Assembly (NCBI GenBank): GCA_012517325.1
Contig: JAAYVF010000083.1
Coordinates: 43,580-107,579 of the forward strand
From: Myxococcales bacterium
Lineage (GTDB): Bacteria > Lernaellota > Lernaellaia > Lernaellales > Lernaellaceae
Length of the DNA: 64,000 nt
Direction of reading: 5' to 3'
The stretch's first letter is position 1, and every line of letters begins with the position of its first letter. Both the position numbers and the translations under genes were made by a program. This document shows, in pieces, positions 53,306 to 62,008 of the stretch. Below the pieces are notes generated by a model, which had not been told where the DNA came from, ran no database searches, and saw only the letters and a list, made by a program, of their open reading frames with translations.

Positions 53306-54187
53306 TCAGGCGAGAAAGTCCAGTATGTTTTGCTCCATCAATCTGGCGGAAACGAGCCGGTTGGCCTCCAAAACCTGTTCCTGAAGAGCAAATTCGGAGC
53401 TAACCTGGGTGAGATCGATGTCCTCGGTGTCGGACAAGACCGCTTTAAACGCGTCCCGTAAATCGGTATTGTCTTCGCTGGCAATATCGATCCGGTTGCT
53501 GATCGCGCCATTGGTGGTTGTATAGACCAGAACGTGGTCCAGAGCGGCCTGCAAATCCGCCAGCGAGGCGGTAATGGCGTCCTGGTCGCCCGATTCAATG
53601 GCGTCGGCGGCGTCCTGAACGATCTGCATGACGTTGGTCGTCCCCGTGAAGACGTCGTCGCCGGTAAAATTGACGGTGAGATATTGGCCGCGCCCAACCT
53701 CGATGTCGATGTTTTGACCGGATGCGCCGCCCACGTAACTCCCCGTATCGTCAAAGGGTTTGGTGGTTGTTTCGAAGCCGCCGAAAATGTAGCGATTGCC
53801 GATTTTGGAATTGGCGCTACTCAATATTTCGGTGAAAATATCGCGCATTTCCTGCGCCGCTTCCGCGAATTCCGACGTCCCGTTCAAGGAGTCGTTGACA
53901 TCGACCGTCAGTTCGATCGCACGTTGCAGCCGATCCACCACGTTGCCCAAAGCGACTTCCGTTTGCGAAACGAAGGTTTGCGCGCTGCTGATATTGCGGT
54001 CGTACTGATCGAATTCGGTGATCATCTTGCGCAGATCCATGACCTGGGTCATCGAAACCGGATCGTCGGACGGGCGGTTGATGCGTTTTTGGGAAAGCAG
54101 GGATTCCTGCAATTGATAGTACTTCTGCGTGTTCATATTGATGTAGCGCGTGACGTTGCCGTACAGCATGCTCAAGGTGACACGCAT
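53306..54187 (-). CDS. flgL: Hook-filament junction protein FlgL
   Basis: A 293-residue FlgL. N-part: RVTLSMLYGNVTRYINMNTQKYYQLQESLLSQKRINRPSDDPVSMTQVMDLRK; the C-part DLTQVSSEFALQEQVLEANRLVSARLMEQNILDFLA is typical of the flagellin-like junction proteins. It forms the second junction zone between hook and filament together with FlgK. SD AGGAGG. It lies 52 bases after flgK in the same orientation; csrA follows 129 bases later. Confidence 0.93.
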   Translation of the reverse strand: MRVTLSMLYGNVTRYINMNTQKYYQLQESLLSQKRINRPSDDPVSMTQVMDLRKMITEFDQYDRNISSAQTFVSQTEVALGNVVDRLQRAIELTVDVNDSLNGTSEFAEAAQEMRDIFTEILSSANSKIGNRYIFGGFETTTKPFDDTGSYVGGASGQNIDIEVGRGQYLTVNFTGDDVFTGTTNVMQIVQDAADAIESGDQDAITASLADLQAALDHVLVYTTTNGAISNRIDIASEDNTDLRDAFKAVLSDTEDIDLTQVSSEFALQEQVLEANRLVSARLMEQNILDFLA

Positions 54188-54239
54188 TCGAGCCTCCTAC
54201 CGGTACCTATCGGCAATTCGACGCCGATTCGATAGTCCG

Positions 54240-55646
54240 TTATTGCTGCATCTGATTCAAGATGTCCACCAGGTCGGTGGCCGAATTGAGAATCCGGGCC
54301 GCCGCCTGGAAAGCCTGCTGATATTTCATCAAGTTCGACAGTTCCTCCTCCAGCGAAACGCCGGTGACGCTGTCGCGATAATTGGCGATCTGATCGACCA
54401 TGGCCGAAGATTGTTCGTACTGCGCCGTGGCGTTCTGAACGTCGATGCCGAGGTTGCCGACCATGGTGCTGAGATATTCCTGAATGGTCGCCGTGCCGCC
54501 CGACATGGTCGCTTTGTTGCTGATTTCGGCGATCGCGTTGGCGTTGGTGTTGTCGCCCGGAGACGTGGATTGCCCGGCGGCGATTTCATTCAAGTCCGCA
54601 TCGATGCCGGGATCCAGGGTGATCAACTCCGCCGCCCGATCCACCGTCGCCAAGGGGGTGAAGAAATCGACGCCGGTGTCGCCGTTGAGATTGGTGCCGA
54701 GTTCGTGCTGGGCATTGACCTCGGAGGCGATCGTGTAGGCGATCTGATTCAATTCGTCCTTGGCATTCTCGATATTCACGTCGCGCACTTCCAGAATACC
54801 ACCCAACTCGCCGCCTTCGATTTCGTCGGTCAGATTGACTTCCTTGCCGTTGGCGGAAACGAAGATGACATCGTAGAAATTGTTGTTGGTGGGGTCGGCG
54901 CGCGCCTCGAGGCGCCCGGCGACGGAGCCTTCGACCAAGGATCGGCCGTTGCCGGCGTTGATGTGCACGGCGCCGTCATCGGATTCGAAATATTTGAAAT
55001 CGATTTTTTGAGACAACTCGCCCATCAGCACGTTCCGGGTCGTGCGGTAGTCGCTGGCGTCGGCGCCGGTGTTTTCAATGTTGGAAATCTGCACATTGAC
55101 TTCGGCGATCTGGGTCAGCAGGTTGTTGATGTCGGTGACGCTGTCTTTCACTTCCAGATTCAGATTACTCTGAATCAGGCTGAGTCGCTTGTAGGTCGTG
55201 TGAAAGCGCGAAGTCATGGTATCGGTCAATCCTTTCAGATTGGCCCGCTCCGCCGAGCCCTCGGGATTATTGGCCAGATCGGACCAGGCCGTCCAGAAAT
55301 CGCTGATGGCCGCGTCCAATCCCACGTCCTCGGTGGCTTCGTTGAACACTTCCTCGATTTCGCTCAAACTGCTGGCCTTCGAGGAATAGTAGCCGTTGTC
55401 CATGTTGCCCAGAAACATGCTGCGATTGAGAAAGCGGTCTTCCGTCCGCTTGACCGCCGAAATGTTCACGCCCGTGCCGAGATAAACGCCGGATTCGTTG
55501 CGCGGCGATTTCGTGACCAGTTGGGCTTCTTCCTTCGAGTACATCTGCGTGTTGATGTTGGCGACGTTGTGCGCGGTCACCTCCATCGCCGCCTGTTGGG
55601 CGCGAATCGCGGAAATGCCGATGGACATTAAGTCGAGGATACCCAT
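54240..55646 (-). CDS. flgK: Hook-associated protein FlgK
   Basis: A 468-residue FlgK: ILDLMSIGISAIRAQQAAMEVTAHNVANINTQMYSKEEAQLV at the N-terminus, the family block FNEATEDVGLDAAISDFWTAWSDLANNPEGSAERANL, and the C-terminal VSLEEELSNLMKYQQAFQAAARILNSATDLVDILNQM. It forms the first hook-filament junction layer. The ATG is separated by one base from the flgN stop codon. Slightly shorter than enterobacterial FlgK, mainly in the middle domain. Confidence 0.94.
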   Translation of the reverse strand: MGILDLMSIGISAIRAQQAAMEVTAHNVANINTQMYSKEEAQLVTKSPRNESGVYLGTGVNISAVKRTEDRFLNRSMFLGNMDNGYYSSKASSLSEIEEVFNEATEDVGLDAAISDFWTAWSDLANNPEGSAERANLKGLTDTMTSRFHTTYKRLSLIQSNLNLEVKDSVTDINNLLTQIAEVNVQISNIENTGADASDYRTTRNVLMGELSQKIDFKYFESDDGAVHINAGNGRSLVEGSVAGRLEARADPTNNNFYDVIFVSANGKEVNLTDEIEGGELGGILEVRDVNIENAKDELNQIAYTIASEVNAQHELGTNLNGDTGVDFFTPLATVDRAAELITLDPGIDADLNEIAAGQSTSPGDNTNANAIAEISNKATMSGGTATIQEYLSTMVGNLGIDVQNATAQYEQSSAMVDQIANYRDSVTGVSLEEELSNLMKYQQAFQAAARILNSATDLVDILNQMQQ

Positions 55647-55647
55647 T

Positions 55648-56148
55648 TTACACTCTCCCGCCCTCGCCGGTGACGCGGGTCTGGCGGCGGACTTTACGGC
55701 CCAGTTCCTCGTAGGTGCTGGGTTCTTCGATCCCCTGGGTCATCAAAAAGCGCAGGTTTTCGATCAACCACAGCGAACGATCGACCCGCTTGGTGTTGAA
55801 CTGCACCTTTTCGGCGACTTCGGCCGCCAACTGCTTGAAAATGTCGCGGGCGCGACGCAGCATCTCTTGATGCGCTTGCGGCGCGTTCGCGGCCAGATCG
55901 GCGAGCGTGGCTTTTTCGGGATCCAGGCCGAAATGACGGGCGATTTCGCCGACGATCCGCCGGCGGCGGCTTTCGAGGCTCTGGAGGCGGCTGTACAGCA
56001 GGCGTTTGCCGTTGGTGAGGGCGTCCAATTGTTCGGTATTGAAGGTGCGGATCGCCTCCGGTTCCTGATCGAGGAGGGACCGGAATTCGGTGAAGAGACG
56101 AAGTTCGTCGCCTAACAAACCGATGAGCTGCTGATATTTGTCTTGCAT
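55648..56148 (-). CDS. flgN: FlgN-type export chaperone
   Basis: A 166-residue helical protein: MQDKYQQLIGLLGDELRLFTEFRSLLDQEPEAIRTFNTEQLDALTNGKRLLYSRLQSLESRRRRIVGEIARHFGLD. This matches the FlgN chaperone for FlgK/FlgL, both encoded immediately downstream. ATG 56148 with AAGGTGG is preferred to the GTG three codons upstream. Confidence 0.85.
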   Translation of the reverse strand: MQDKYQQLIGLLGDELRLFTEFRSLLDQEPEAIRTFNTEQLDALTNGKRLLYSRLQSLESRRRRIVGEIARHFGLDPEKATLADLAANAPQAHQEMLRRARDIFKQLAAEVAEKVQFNTKRVDRSLWLIENLRFLMTQGIEEPSTYEELGRKVRRQTRVTGEGGRV

Positions 56149-56215
56149 GCAAACCACCTTTCCGCGATCGAACCCGTTATTTCAGGTGAGACCGATGAAA
56201 AGGCGATTCGCGAGA

Positions 56216-56518
56216 TCAGGCGGAGTACAGCGATTCGACCAGAGAGCTGGTCAGCATGGATTCGGCCACCTGCTGGGATGAACGCTGATAGGTGCCCGCT
56301 TCGACTTCGGCTTTGATGCTGTTGACCAGATCCATCCGCGGTTCGGGAGGCGCCTGAACGTCCGAACTGAGTTGCCGAATCGACGCGGCGTCCGCCGAGA
56401 GCGAAACTTTTTCTTGCGGAAGCTGCGCGGCCGGCGTCCCTTTTTGAACTTCGGACTGCTTGTGAACCTGCAACTGGTTCAGTTCAAGCCGCATTGCATT
56501 TTGGTTTTGGACCTTCAT
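56216..56518 (-). CDS. flgM: Anti-sigma-28 factor FlgM
   Basis: A 100-residue protein: variable N-half (MKVQNQNAMRLELNQLQVHK), then KVSLSADAASIRQLSSDVQ and RMDLVNSIKAEVEAGTYQRSSQQVAESMLTSSLVESLYS, which match the C-terminal sigma-28-binding helices of FlgM. ATG 56518 follows GGGAGTACCCGA. It holds FliA inactive until export through the completed hook. Its own sigma-28 promoter lies 31 bases upstream, giving negative feedback. Confidence 0.9.
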   Translation of the reverse strand: MKVQNQNAMRLELNQLQVHKQSEVQKGTPAAQLPQEKVSLSADAASIRQLSSDVQAPPEPRMDLVNSIKAEVEAGTYQRSSQQVAESMLTSSLVESLYSA

Positions 56519-56548
56519 TCGGGTACTCCCATCCAGTTCCAATTTGAT

Positions 56549-56575
56549 GTATCGGAACTCCCCCGGTTTTCTTTA
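56549..56575 (-). promoter_or_regulatory. Sigma-28-type promoter for flgM-flgN-flgK-flgL
   Basis: TAAA (56572-56575; extended TAAAGAAA), 15-base spacer, TCCGATAC (56549-56556) on the minus strand. Matches the consensus at 10 of 12 positions. Confidence 0.68.
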
Positions 56576-56720
56576 GCCCTTTTTTACCGAATTGACGCAT
56601 TTTTGCAACCGGTAGGCAGAAAGATCCATCCCGCGAGGAATTCGGCCCATGATCTTTACGTCCTTTTCATCCGGGTTCGATTTTCACAGAGCATTTGCGG
56701 GCAGGAACTGCCTGCCCCCA

Positions 56721-57194
56721 CTATTTCTTATCGGCAAAAATTGCCGTTTCCGCGTCACTTCCCAGCGTTTTTACCGCTTGATAGGAATGTAATGCCGAAA
56801 CAACCGGCGCCGAGGCGTTTTTCAACTCCGGCTTACCACGCGCCATCCAGTCGAAAATCATTTTGCTGAGGCCGAAACGGTGGCTTTTCGACAAGGATTC
56901 GGCCATTTCCTGGTCGTGGAGGCCCCGGACCAGTTTCATGGTATCGCTGTTGTCGGATAAACCCGGCTCTTCCTCGGAGTCGACCATTCCCATGGTGGTT
57001 TCGCGCATCGCCTTGAGCATGGAATGGAGGAAAATCGCCTCGAAACCCTCAGCGGCCTTCCACATTTCCCTTACTTTACGATCCTTTACGGAATCGTTCG
57101 CTGCCGCCTCCGCCCGCTTGGCCAACCGGGTCGGATCGACCGCGTTGTCCGCCGAGGCGGCAAATCCGGAAACAAAAGGCGAAATCTCGCTCAT
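56721..57194 (-). CDS. flgJ: Rod-binding protein, FlgJ N-terminal-domain type
   Basis: A 157-residue protein with the FlgJ rod-binding signature EMWKAAEGFEAIFLHSMLKAMRETTM and LSDNSDTMKLVRGLHDQEMAESLSK. The C-terminal peptidoglycan-hydrolase domain of enterobacterial FlgJ is absent, as in many deltaproteobacteria; a separate hydrolase would be needed to open the wall for the rod. It follows flgI by nine bases. A short hairpin (7-bp stem, GGGCAGG) follows the stop. Confidence 0.87.
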   Translation of the reverse strand: MSEISPFVSGFAASADNAVDPTRLAKRAEAAANDSVKDRKVREMWKAAEGFEAIFLHSMLKAMRETTMGMVDSEEEPGLSDNSDTMKLVRGLHDQEMAESLSKSHRFGLSKMIFDWMARGKPELKNASAPVVSALHSYQAVKTLGSDAETAIFADKK

Positions 57195-57203
57195 CCCGCT
57201 CTC

Positions 57204-58307
57204 CTACATGATCTCCAGTTGCGCTTGCAAAGCGCCGGCCGACTTGATCGCTTGCAAGATCGCTGCCAAATCGCGCGGGGTGACGCCGATCGCATTGAGC
57301 GCCGTGACCAGATCGCCGATCGAGGTCTGGTACGGCAGCGAGAAAAGCTGACCGGCGTCCTCGGCGACCACCACGTTCTTCTGCTGGGTTACCGCGGTCT
57401 GACCACCGGAAAGCGGCGCCGGCTGGCTGACCGACGGCGTCGAGGCGATTTTGATGTGGATGTTGCCGTGGGCGATCGCCACCGGACTGATACGCACATC
57501 CGACCCGATCACCACCGTTCCCGTGCGCTCGTTGACCACGACCTTGGCCGGCATTTCCGTCTGCACGTCCACCGATTCGATCCGGGCGATCAACCCGGCG
57601 ACATTTTTCTTGTACCCCTCGGGTACTTGCACTTCGATCGTCCGGGAATCCATCGCCCGCGCGCTGGTGCCGCTCAACTCGATGTTGATCGAGGAAGCGG
57701 CACGCGCCGCGGTCGAAAAGTCCGGGTTTTCCAAGGCGATGGTCAGGGAATCCTGGTTGTTGATATCCAATTGCACTTCGCGCTCGACCAGGGCGCCGGA
57801 AGGAATCGCCCCGGCCGTCGGGTGGTTTTTCGTGACCGTATCGTTTCCGCCGCCGGCTGAGAACCCGCCGATGCTGACCGGCCCTTGCGCCACGGCGTAG
57901 ATCAAGCCGTCGGGGGCCTTGAGCGGGCACATCATCAGCGTGCCGCCCTGGAGGCTCTTGGCGTCGCCGATGGAGGACACGGTCACGTCGAGCTTCTGGC
58001 CCTGGCGGACGAACGGCGGCAATTGCGCGGTGACCATCACCGCCGCCACGTTGCCGCTTTTGATATCGCGTTGATCGACCTTGACGCCCACCGAATTCAA
58101 CATGTTGAGGATGCTCATCGTAGTGGAGCGCATCGAGTTGCCGTCGCCGGTTTTGTTCAGGCCGACCACGAGGCCGTAGCCGATCAGCGGGTTGGAGCGC
58201 ACGCCGACGAAATCGGCCAGATCCTTCAACCGGGCGGCCCGCGCCGGCAGGGCGTCGAGCGAAAGGATGGTCAGAAAGGCCACCAGCAGCGCAATCCTTT
58301 TGAACAT
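57204..58307 (-). CDS. flgI: Flagellar P-ring protein FlgI
   Basis: A 367-residue protein with a signal peptide (to about residue 23, LDALPARA). The family blocks RLKDLADFVGVRSNPLIGYGLVVGLNKTGDG, MLNSVGVKVDQRDIKSGNVAAVMVTAQLPPF and VVNERTGTVVIGSDVRISPVAIAHGNIHI are clear. It assembles the P ring around the rod in the peptidoglycan layer. Twelve bases after flgH, with SD AGGGGT. Confidence 0.96.
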   Translation of the reverse strand: MFKRIALLVAFLTILSLDALPARAARLKDLADFVGVRSNPLIGYGLVVGLNKTGDGNSMRSTTMSILNMLNSVGVKVDQRDIKSGNVAAVMVTAQLPPFVRQGQKLDVTVSSIGDAKSLQGGTLMMCPLKAPDGLIYAVAQGPVSIGGFSAGGGNDTVTKNHPTAGAIPSGALVEREVQLDINNQDSLTIALENPDFSTAARAASSINIELSGTSARAMDSRTIEVQVPEGYKKNVAGLIARIESVDVQTEMPAKVVVNERTGTVVIGSDVRISPVAIAHGNIHIKIASTPSVSQPAPLSGGQTAVTQQKNVVVAEDAGQLFSLPYQTSIGDLVTALNAIGVTPRDLAAILQAIKSAGALQAQLEIM

Positions 58308-58319
58308 CTTGCTACCCCT

Positions 58320-59210
58320 TTAAAACGGCCACACGTTGTCGAGTGCCCGCGTCATCCAACCGGGCTTCTGTTTGTCGGCCAGCACGCCCACGCCCCAATA
58401 GGTGACCCGGGCGTCGGCGATCCGCGTGCTCTCGATGGTGTTCTCGCCGTTGATGTCCTCGGGCCGGATGATGCCCGACAGCGTGATCACCTGATCCTCG
58501 CCGTTGACCTTGATCATCCGCTTGCCGCGAATCAGCAGATTGCCGTTGGGATAAACCTCGACCACCGAGCAGGTGATCGTCGCGGCCACCGTCGTGGTGC
58601 GCGTGGTTTCGCCGGAGCCGTCGAAGGAGTTGCTGGTCTTCGCGCCGACCAGGGTTTCGAGGTTCATGTTCGGCCGGGCCTTGGCGATGGACTGTTCAAA
58701 GCCCAGCAGGCCGGACACGCCCATGCCGATGTCGCTGGACCGGCCGGTTTTCGTGGTGGCGGTACCCTTGGCCGTACTTTCCTCGACGATTTCCACCGTG
58801 ACCAGGTCGTTGACGAAAGCGGCGCGGTGGTCGCTAATGAGGTTGCGGAAATGCTCGCCGGGCCACAGGCTGCCCATCCCGCGGCTCGGTTTGGTCCGCC
58901 CCGGGACGTGGTCGGAAGTGAAATCCGCCACCTTGTAACCATTCACCGCCTGCATGGGAACCGGATGCGTGGAGGCGCAGGCGCCCAGTGCGAAAACCGC
59001 GGCGAACAGCAGGAAAAGCAGCACCGTCAATTGCAAATTCGGCCGAACCTCGACCGGCCGTTCCTGGCGCGCCTCGATTTGTTCGATGGCGCGCTCCATG
59101 AAACGCGAACCGAGCCAGGAGGCGACCAGCCCCGGCCGCGGCCGGGCTTCCGGTTGCGGACCGGCTTCCCGCTCGCTGTTCAAGGCGGCTTTTACCAAGG
59201 TTTCTTCCAT
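58320..59210 (-). CDS. flgH: Flagellar L-ring protein FlgH with an N-terminal extension
   Basis: A 296-residue FlgH. The lipobox LGAC (Cys78) follows a hydrophobic segment at residues 59-77; conserved later blocks include GSLWPG, LISDHRAAFVNDLVTVEIVEESTAKGTATT, GNLLIRGKRMIKVNGEDQVITLSGIIRPEDI and VTYWGVGVLADKQKPGWMTRALDNVWPF. The extension of 58 charged residues before the signal segment is unusual. The first ATG has a strong SD (GAGGTGAAGCG), while the next in-frame ATG (Met38) has none, so the extension looks real. Forms the outer-membrane ring. Confidence 0.92.
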   Translation of the reverse strand: MEETLVKAALNSEREAGPQPEARPRPGLVASWLGSRFMERAIEQIEARQERPVEVRPNLQLTVLLFLLFAAVFALGACASTHPVPMQAVNGYKVADFTSDHVPGRTKPSRGMGSLWPGEHFRNLISDHRAAFVNDLVTVEIVEESTAKGTATTKTGRSSDIGMGVSGLLGFEQSIAKARPNMNLETLVGAKTSNSFDGSGETTRTTTVAATITCSVVEVYPNGNLLIRGKRMIKVNGEDQVITLSGIIRPEDINGENTIESTRIADARVTYWGVGVLADKQKPGWMTRALDNVWPF

Positions 59211-59222
59211 CGCTTCACCTCG

Positions 59223-60164
59223 CTAAAAAGAAACGGCCACGGTGTTGGCGTTCTCCACCCGGCCATGCACGAGCTGCTTGCTGGAAACGTTTTCAATCGA
59301 AATCATCTCGCCGACGGCGCCGTCTTCCCGCGCCACGCCGAAAGCGCTCACCACCAGCCCTTCGCGCCGGGCGACCAGCACCACGGCGTCGCCCCGCCGC
59401 ACGATGGGAATCGGTTCGCAGCAATCCACGGTGATCAGTTGCCCTTCCTGAAGCGGATGAGCCAGCCGGGCCCCGACGATTTTCGCCGGATCGGTCTCCG
59501 GCACGCCGCGAATCGAGGCCAGGTCGACCTGCTTGGAAACCAGGTCGGTTTCGGCCAGCACGGTGCCGCGCGGCATCGCGCGGGCGGCGACCTGGATCGC
59601 GGCCTCGATGTGCACCCTGACGTTGAAGCTGCCGCGCACCTCGCGCCGGCCTTCCTGGCGGTACTCGACCACGTAGGTATGCGTGCCGGCCAACTGCTTT
59701 TTCGGGCCCTGTAGCACCCGTACCGTCACCGGACCGGCATTGATCATGACCGGCGTCGGTTCGCGGAGAAAATCGATCCGGTACCGATCGGCGGGCCACG
59801 GCGCGCGCTCGCGGATGTATGCCACGACGGCCTGCCGGCCCATTTCCAGGTCCACCGGCCAACCGGGACGCTCGACCGTGACGTGAGCCGGCACGACGAC
59901 CTGCGGCACGCCGGCGGCGGCGAACTGTTTGCGCAACAATGCGCCGGGCAGCGAACGCGAACGGCCCGGTTCGGGCGACTGCGCGATGAAGGTTTCGGCC
60001 AGTTGAGCGGGCAGCACGTCGCGCGGCACGTCAGGCAACAGGTCCGCCAGACTGATGCGATCCTGATTGACGCTCAGCGATTCGGGCACTTGCCAGCGGG
60101 GCGAAGCGGCCCAAACCACCGCACCGAATACCAGCGTCAGCAGCAGCGTGAACAACAATCCCAT
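59223..60164 (-). CDS. flgA: Flagellar P-ring chaperone FlgA
   Basis: A 313-residue periplasmic protein. ATG 60164 (MGLLFTLLLTLVFG) with AAGG is preferred to TTG 60182. Signal ends VVWAA. C-terminal SAF/FlgA domain: AIQVAARAMPRGTVLAETDLVSKQVDLASIRG...VGARLAHPLQEGQLITVDCCEPIPIVRRGDAVVLVARREGLVVSAFGVAREDGAVGEMISIENVSSKQLVHGRV. It helps FlgI polymerise. Position between flgG and flgH is standard. Confidence 0.93.
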   Translation of the reverse strand: MGLLFTLLLTLVFGAVVWAASPRWQVPESLSVNQDRISLADLLPDVPRDVLPAQLAETFIAQSPEPGRSRSLPGALLRKQFAAAGVPQVVVPAHVTVERPGWPVDLEMGRQAVVAYIRERAPWPADRYRIDFLREPTPVMINAGPVTVRVLQGPKKQLAGTHTYVVEYRQEGRREVRGSFNVRVHIEAAIQVAARAMPRGTVLAETDLVSKQVDLASIRGVPETDPAKIVGARLAHPLQEGQLITVDCCEPIPIVRRGDAVVLVARREGLVVSAFGVAREDGAVGEMISIENVSSKQLVHGRVENANTVAVSF

Positions 60165-60187
60165 GGGGCGCGCCTTATTCAATCCGG

Positions 60188-60976
60188 TTAACCCATAATC
60201 CGCGTCGTGGCCTGCAACATGGTGTCGGCCGCCGCGATCACGCGGGAGGAAGTTTCGTAAGCGCGTTGCGCCACGATCATGTTGACCATTTCCTCGACCA
60301 GGTTGACGTTGCTCATCTCCAGAAAGCCCTGCGACAGCGTGCCGATGCCGTTCTCGCCCGGCGTGCCGAGCGTCGGCGAGCCGGAGGCCGCCGTTTCCGA
60401 GGTCAGGTTGCGGCCCAGCGACCGCAGGCCCGCCGGATTGGGGAACCGCGCCAGTTGGATCTGGCCCACTTCCTCCGCCGCTGCCTGCCCCGGTCGCACC
60501 ACGCTGAGCGTGCCGTCCGCGCCGACCGTGATTTCCGTGGCATCGCTGGGGATGGTGATTTCCGGCTGTAGCGGATAGCCGTCGGGACTGACGATCGTGC
60601 CTTCGGAATTCAGGCGGAAATTACCCGCCCGGCTGTAGGACAGTTCGCCGGTCGGCAGCAGGATCTGGAAAAAGCCTTCGCCTTCGATCGCGATATCCAG
60701 TTGGTTGCCGGTGTTCTGGATTTCGCCCTCGCCGAAATTCTTCTGCACGCCGGAGGTTTTAACGCCCAACCCGATCTGAATGCCGGTGGGGACGGTCTGG
60801 CCGGCGGAAGTATAGGTGCCTGGCGCCTGCATCGTCTGGTAGAGCAGATCCTCGAAATCCGCCCGGTTGGCCTTGAAGCCGACCGTGTTGACGTTGGCCA
60901 GGTTATTGGAAATCACGTCGATTTTCAGTTGCTGGGCTCCCATTCCGGTGGAAGCCGACCAAAGCGCGCGCATCAT
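60188..60976 (-). CDS. flgG: Flagellar distal rod protein FlgG
   Basis: A 262-residue rod protein: [48 protein letters not shown], the FlgG-specific [36 protein letters not shown], and C-terminal [44 protein letters not shown]. Two adjacent ATG codons follow AGGAGG. It sits 20 bases after flgF. High conservation leaves little doubt. Confidence 0.97.
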   Translation of the reverse strand: MMRALWSASTGMGAQQLKIDVISNNLANVNTVGFKANRADFEDLLYQTMQAPGTYTSAGQTVPTGIQIGLGVKTSGVQKNFGEGEIQNTGNQLDIAIEGEGFFQILLPTGELSYSRAGNFRLNSEGTIVSPDGYPLQPEITIPSDATEITVGADGTLSVVRPGQAAAEEVGQIQLARFPNPAGLRSLGRNLTSETAASGSPTLGTPGENGIGTLSQGFLEMSNVNLVEEMVNMIVAQRAYETSSRVIAAADTMLQATTRIMG

Positions 60977-60995
60977 GGCTCTATCCTCCTCCCGC

Positions 60996-61742
60996 TTAAG
61001 ACGGAATTGACGGTAATACCTGATTGGCCCGTTCGTTCAGGTTGTTGTCGAGGGTGATGACCCGTTGATAGGACTCGAAGGCCCGGGTCGTCTGCACGAT
61101 GTTGGTGACCTCACGAATCAGATTGACGTTGCTGCCCTCGATCACCCCCTGGCGAATCGCCGGCGTTTCCATCGGCCCGATTCGCGTCTCCCGGCCCGCG
61201 GCGAACCGTTTGCCGCCGACCTTCACCAGCGTTTCCGGATTCTCGACCTTTTGAATCAGGAACCGCCCGATTTCCTCGCCGTTCTGATAGACCAGCCCCG
61301 TGTCGTCGATGACCAGATCGACCGGCATGCCGTCCTGCACCTGGATCGGCCCGCCCTCGCCGGCCACGATGTGACCGTCGTCGGTCACCAATTGTCCCTG
61401 TTCGTCGAGGCGGAAATCGCCGGCGCGGGTCAGTTGGTCGCCCTTGTCGGTCTGGATGGTGAAATAGCCCTCGCCGTCGATGGCGAAATTCAACTGGTTG
61501 CCGGTCACCGTCAGCGGGCCGGGCGAGAAATCGGTGTGGGTCCGGATGCGCTCGTTGATCGAGTTGATCGATTCGCGCTCGCGGGCGAATTCCGGCCGCT
61601 GGATTTGGGCCAGATAGGAGGAGAAGGTGATGCGGTCCCCCTTGAACCCCGGCGTATCGACGTTGGCCAGATTGTTGGCCGTGACGTCGAGTTGGCGCAT
61701 CTGAAAGATGCTACCCGCCACGGCATTCCAGATCGTATTCAT
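60996..61742 (-). CDS. flgF: Flagellar proximal rod protein FlgF
   Basis: A 248-residue rod protein: [63 protein letters not shown], and [48 protein letters not shown]. The family resemblance to FlgG and the position before flgG identify it as FlgF. ATG 61742 follows AAGGAGTG. First gene of the flgF-flgG-flgA-flgH-flgI-flgJ unit, driven by a sigma-54 promoter. Confidence 0.93.
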   Translation of the reverse strand: MNTIWNAVAGSIFQMRQLDVTANNLANVDTPGFKGDRITFSSYLAQIQRPEFARERESINSINERIRTHTDFSPGPLTVTGNQLNFAIDGEGYFTIQTDKGDQLTRAGDFRLDEQGQLVTDDGHIVAGEGGPIQVQDGMPVDLVIDDTGLVYQNGEEIGRFLIQKVENPETLVKVGGKRFAAGRETRIGPMETPAIRQGVIEGSNVNLIREVTNIVQTTRAFESYQRVITLDNNLNERANQVLPSIPS

Positions 61743-61780
61743 GTGGGCACACTCCTTTTTCACCGGACGTCCCGTCCAGA

Positions 61781-61797
61781 CGCAAAGCGGATGCCAA
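61781..61797 (-). promoter_or_regulatory. Sigma-54-type promoter for the flgF operon
   Basis: TTGGCAT-N4-TTTGCG on the minus strand, exact GG-N10-GC. Core TGGCA and TTGC match fully. Predicted start about 61770, leader about 28 bases. No enhancer-binding protein gene is in the window. Confidence 0.68.
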
Positions 61798-61966
61798 GGT
61801 GCGAAACTTTTCGTATCAAATTGTTTTTATTGATGTTTTTTTAAATGGCGCCGCGGCCTCGCATTTCAAACCGGCTGTCTTTGCCTAGCCGTGGGGGCAA
61901 GGCTTGCCGCTGGGGACGAACGAGCGCGAGACCGACCCGGCGCGGCTTTTCGGCCGGATTTTTCCC

Positions 61967-61996
61967 TTGACAACCGATGTAATCATGTGATTACAT
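61967..61996 (+). promoter_or_regulatory. Promoter with 20-bp operator palindrome before the second TetR gene
   Basis: TTGACA (61967-61972) is followed 17 bases later by ATTACA (61990-61995). The palindrome ATGTAATCA-TG-TGATTACAT (61977-61996) covers spacer and -10, so a bound repressor would block transcription. The predicted start is only a few bases before ATG 62009, giving a nearly leaderless mRNA. Confidence 0.6.
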
Positions 61997-62008
61997 GCAA
62001 GCAATCAC

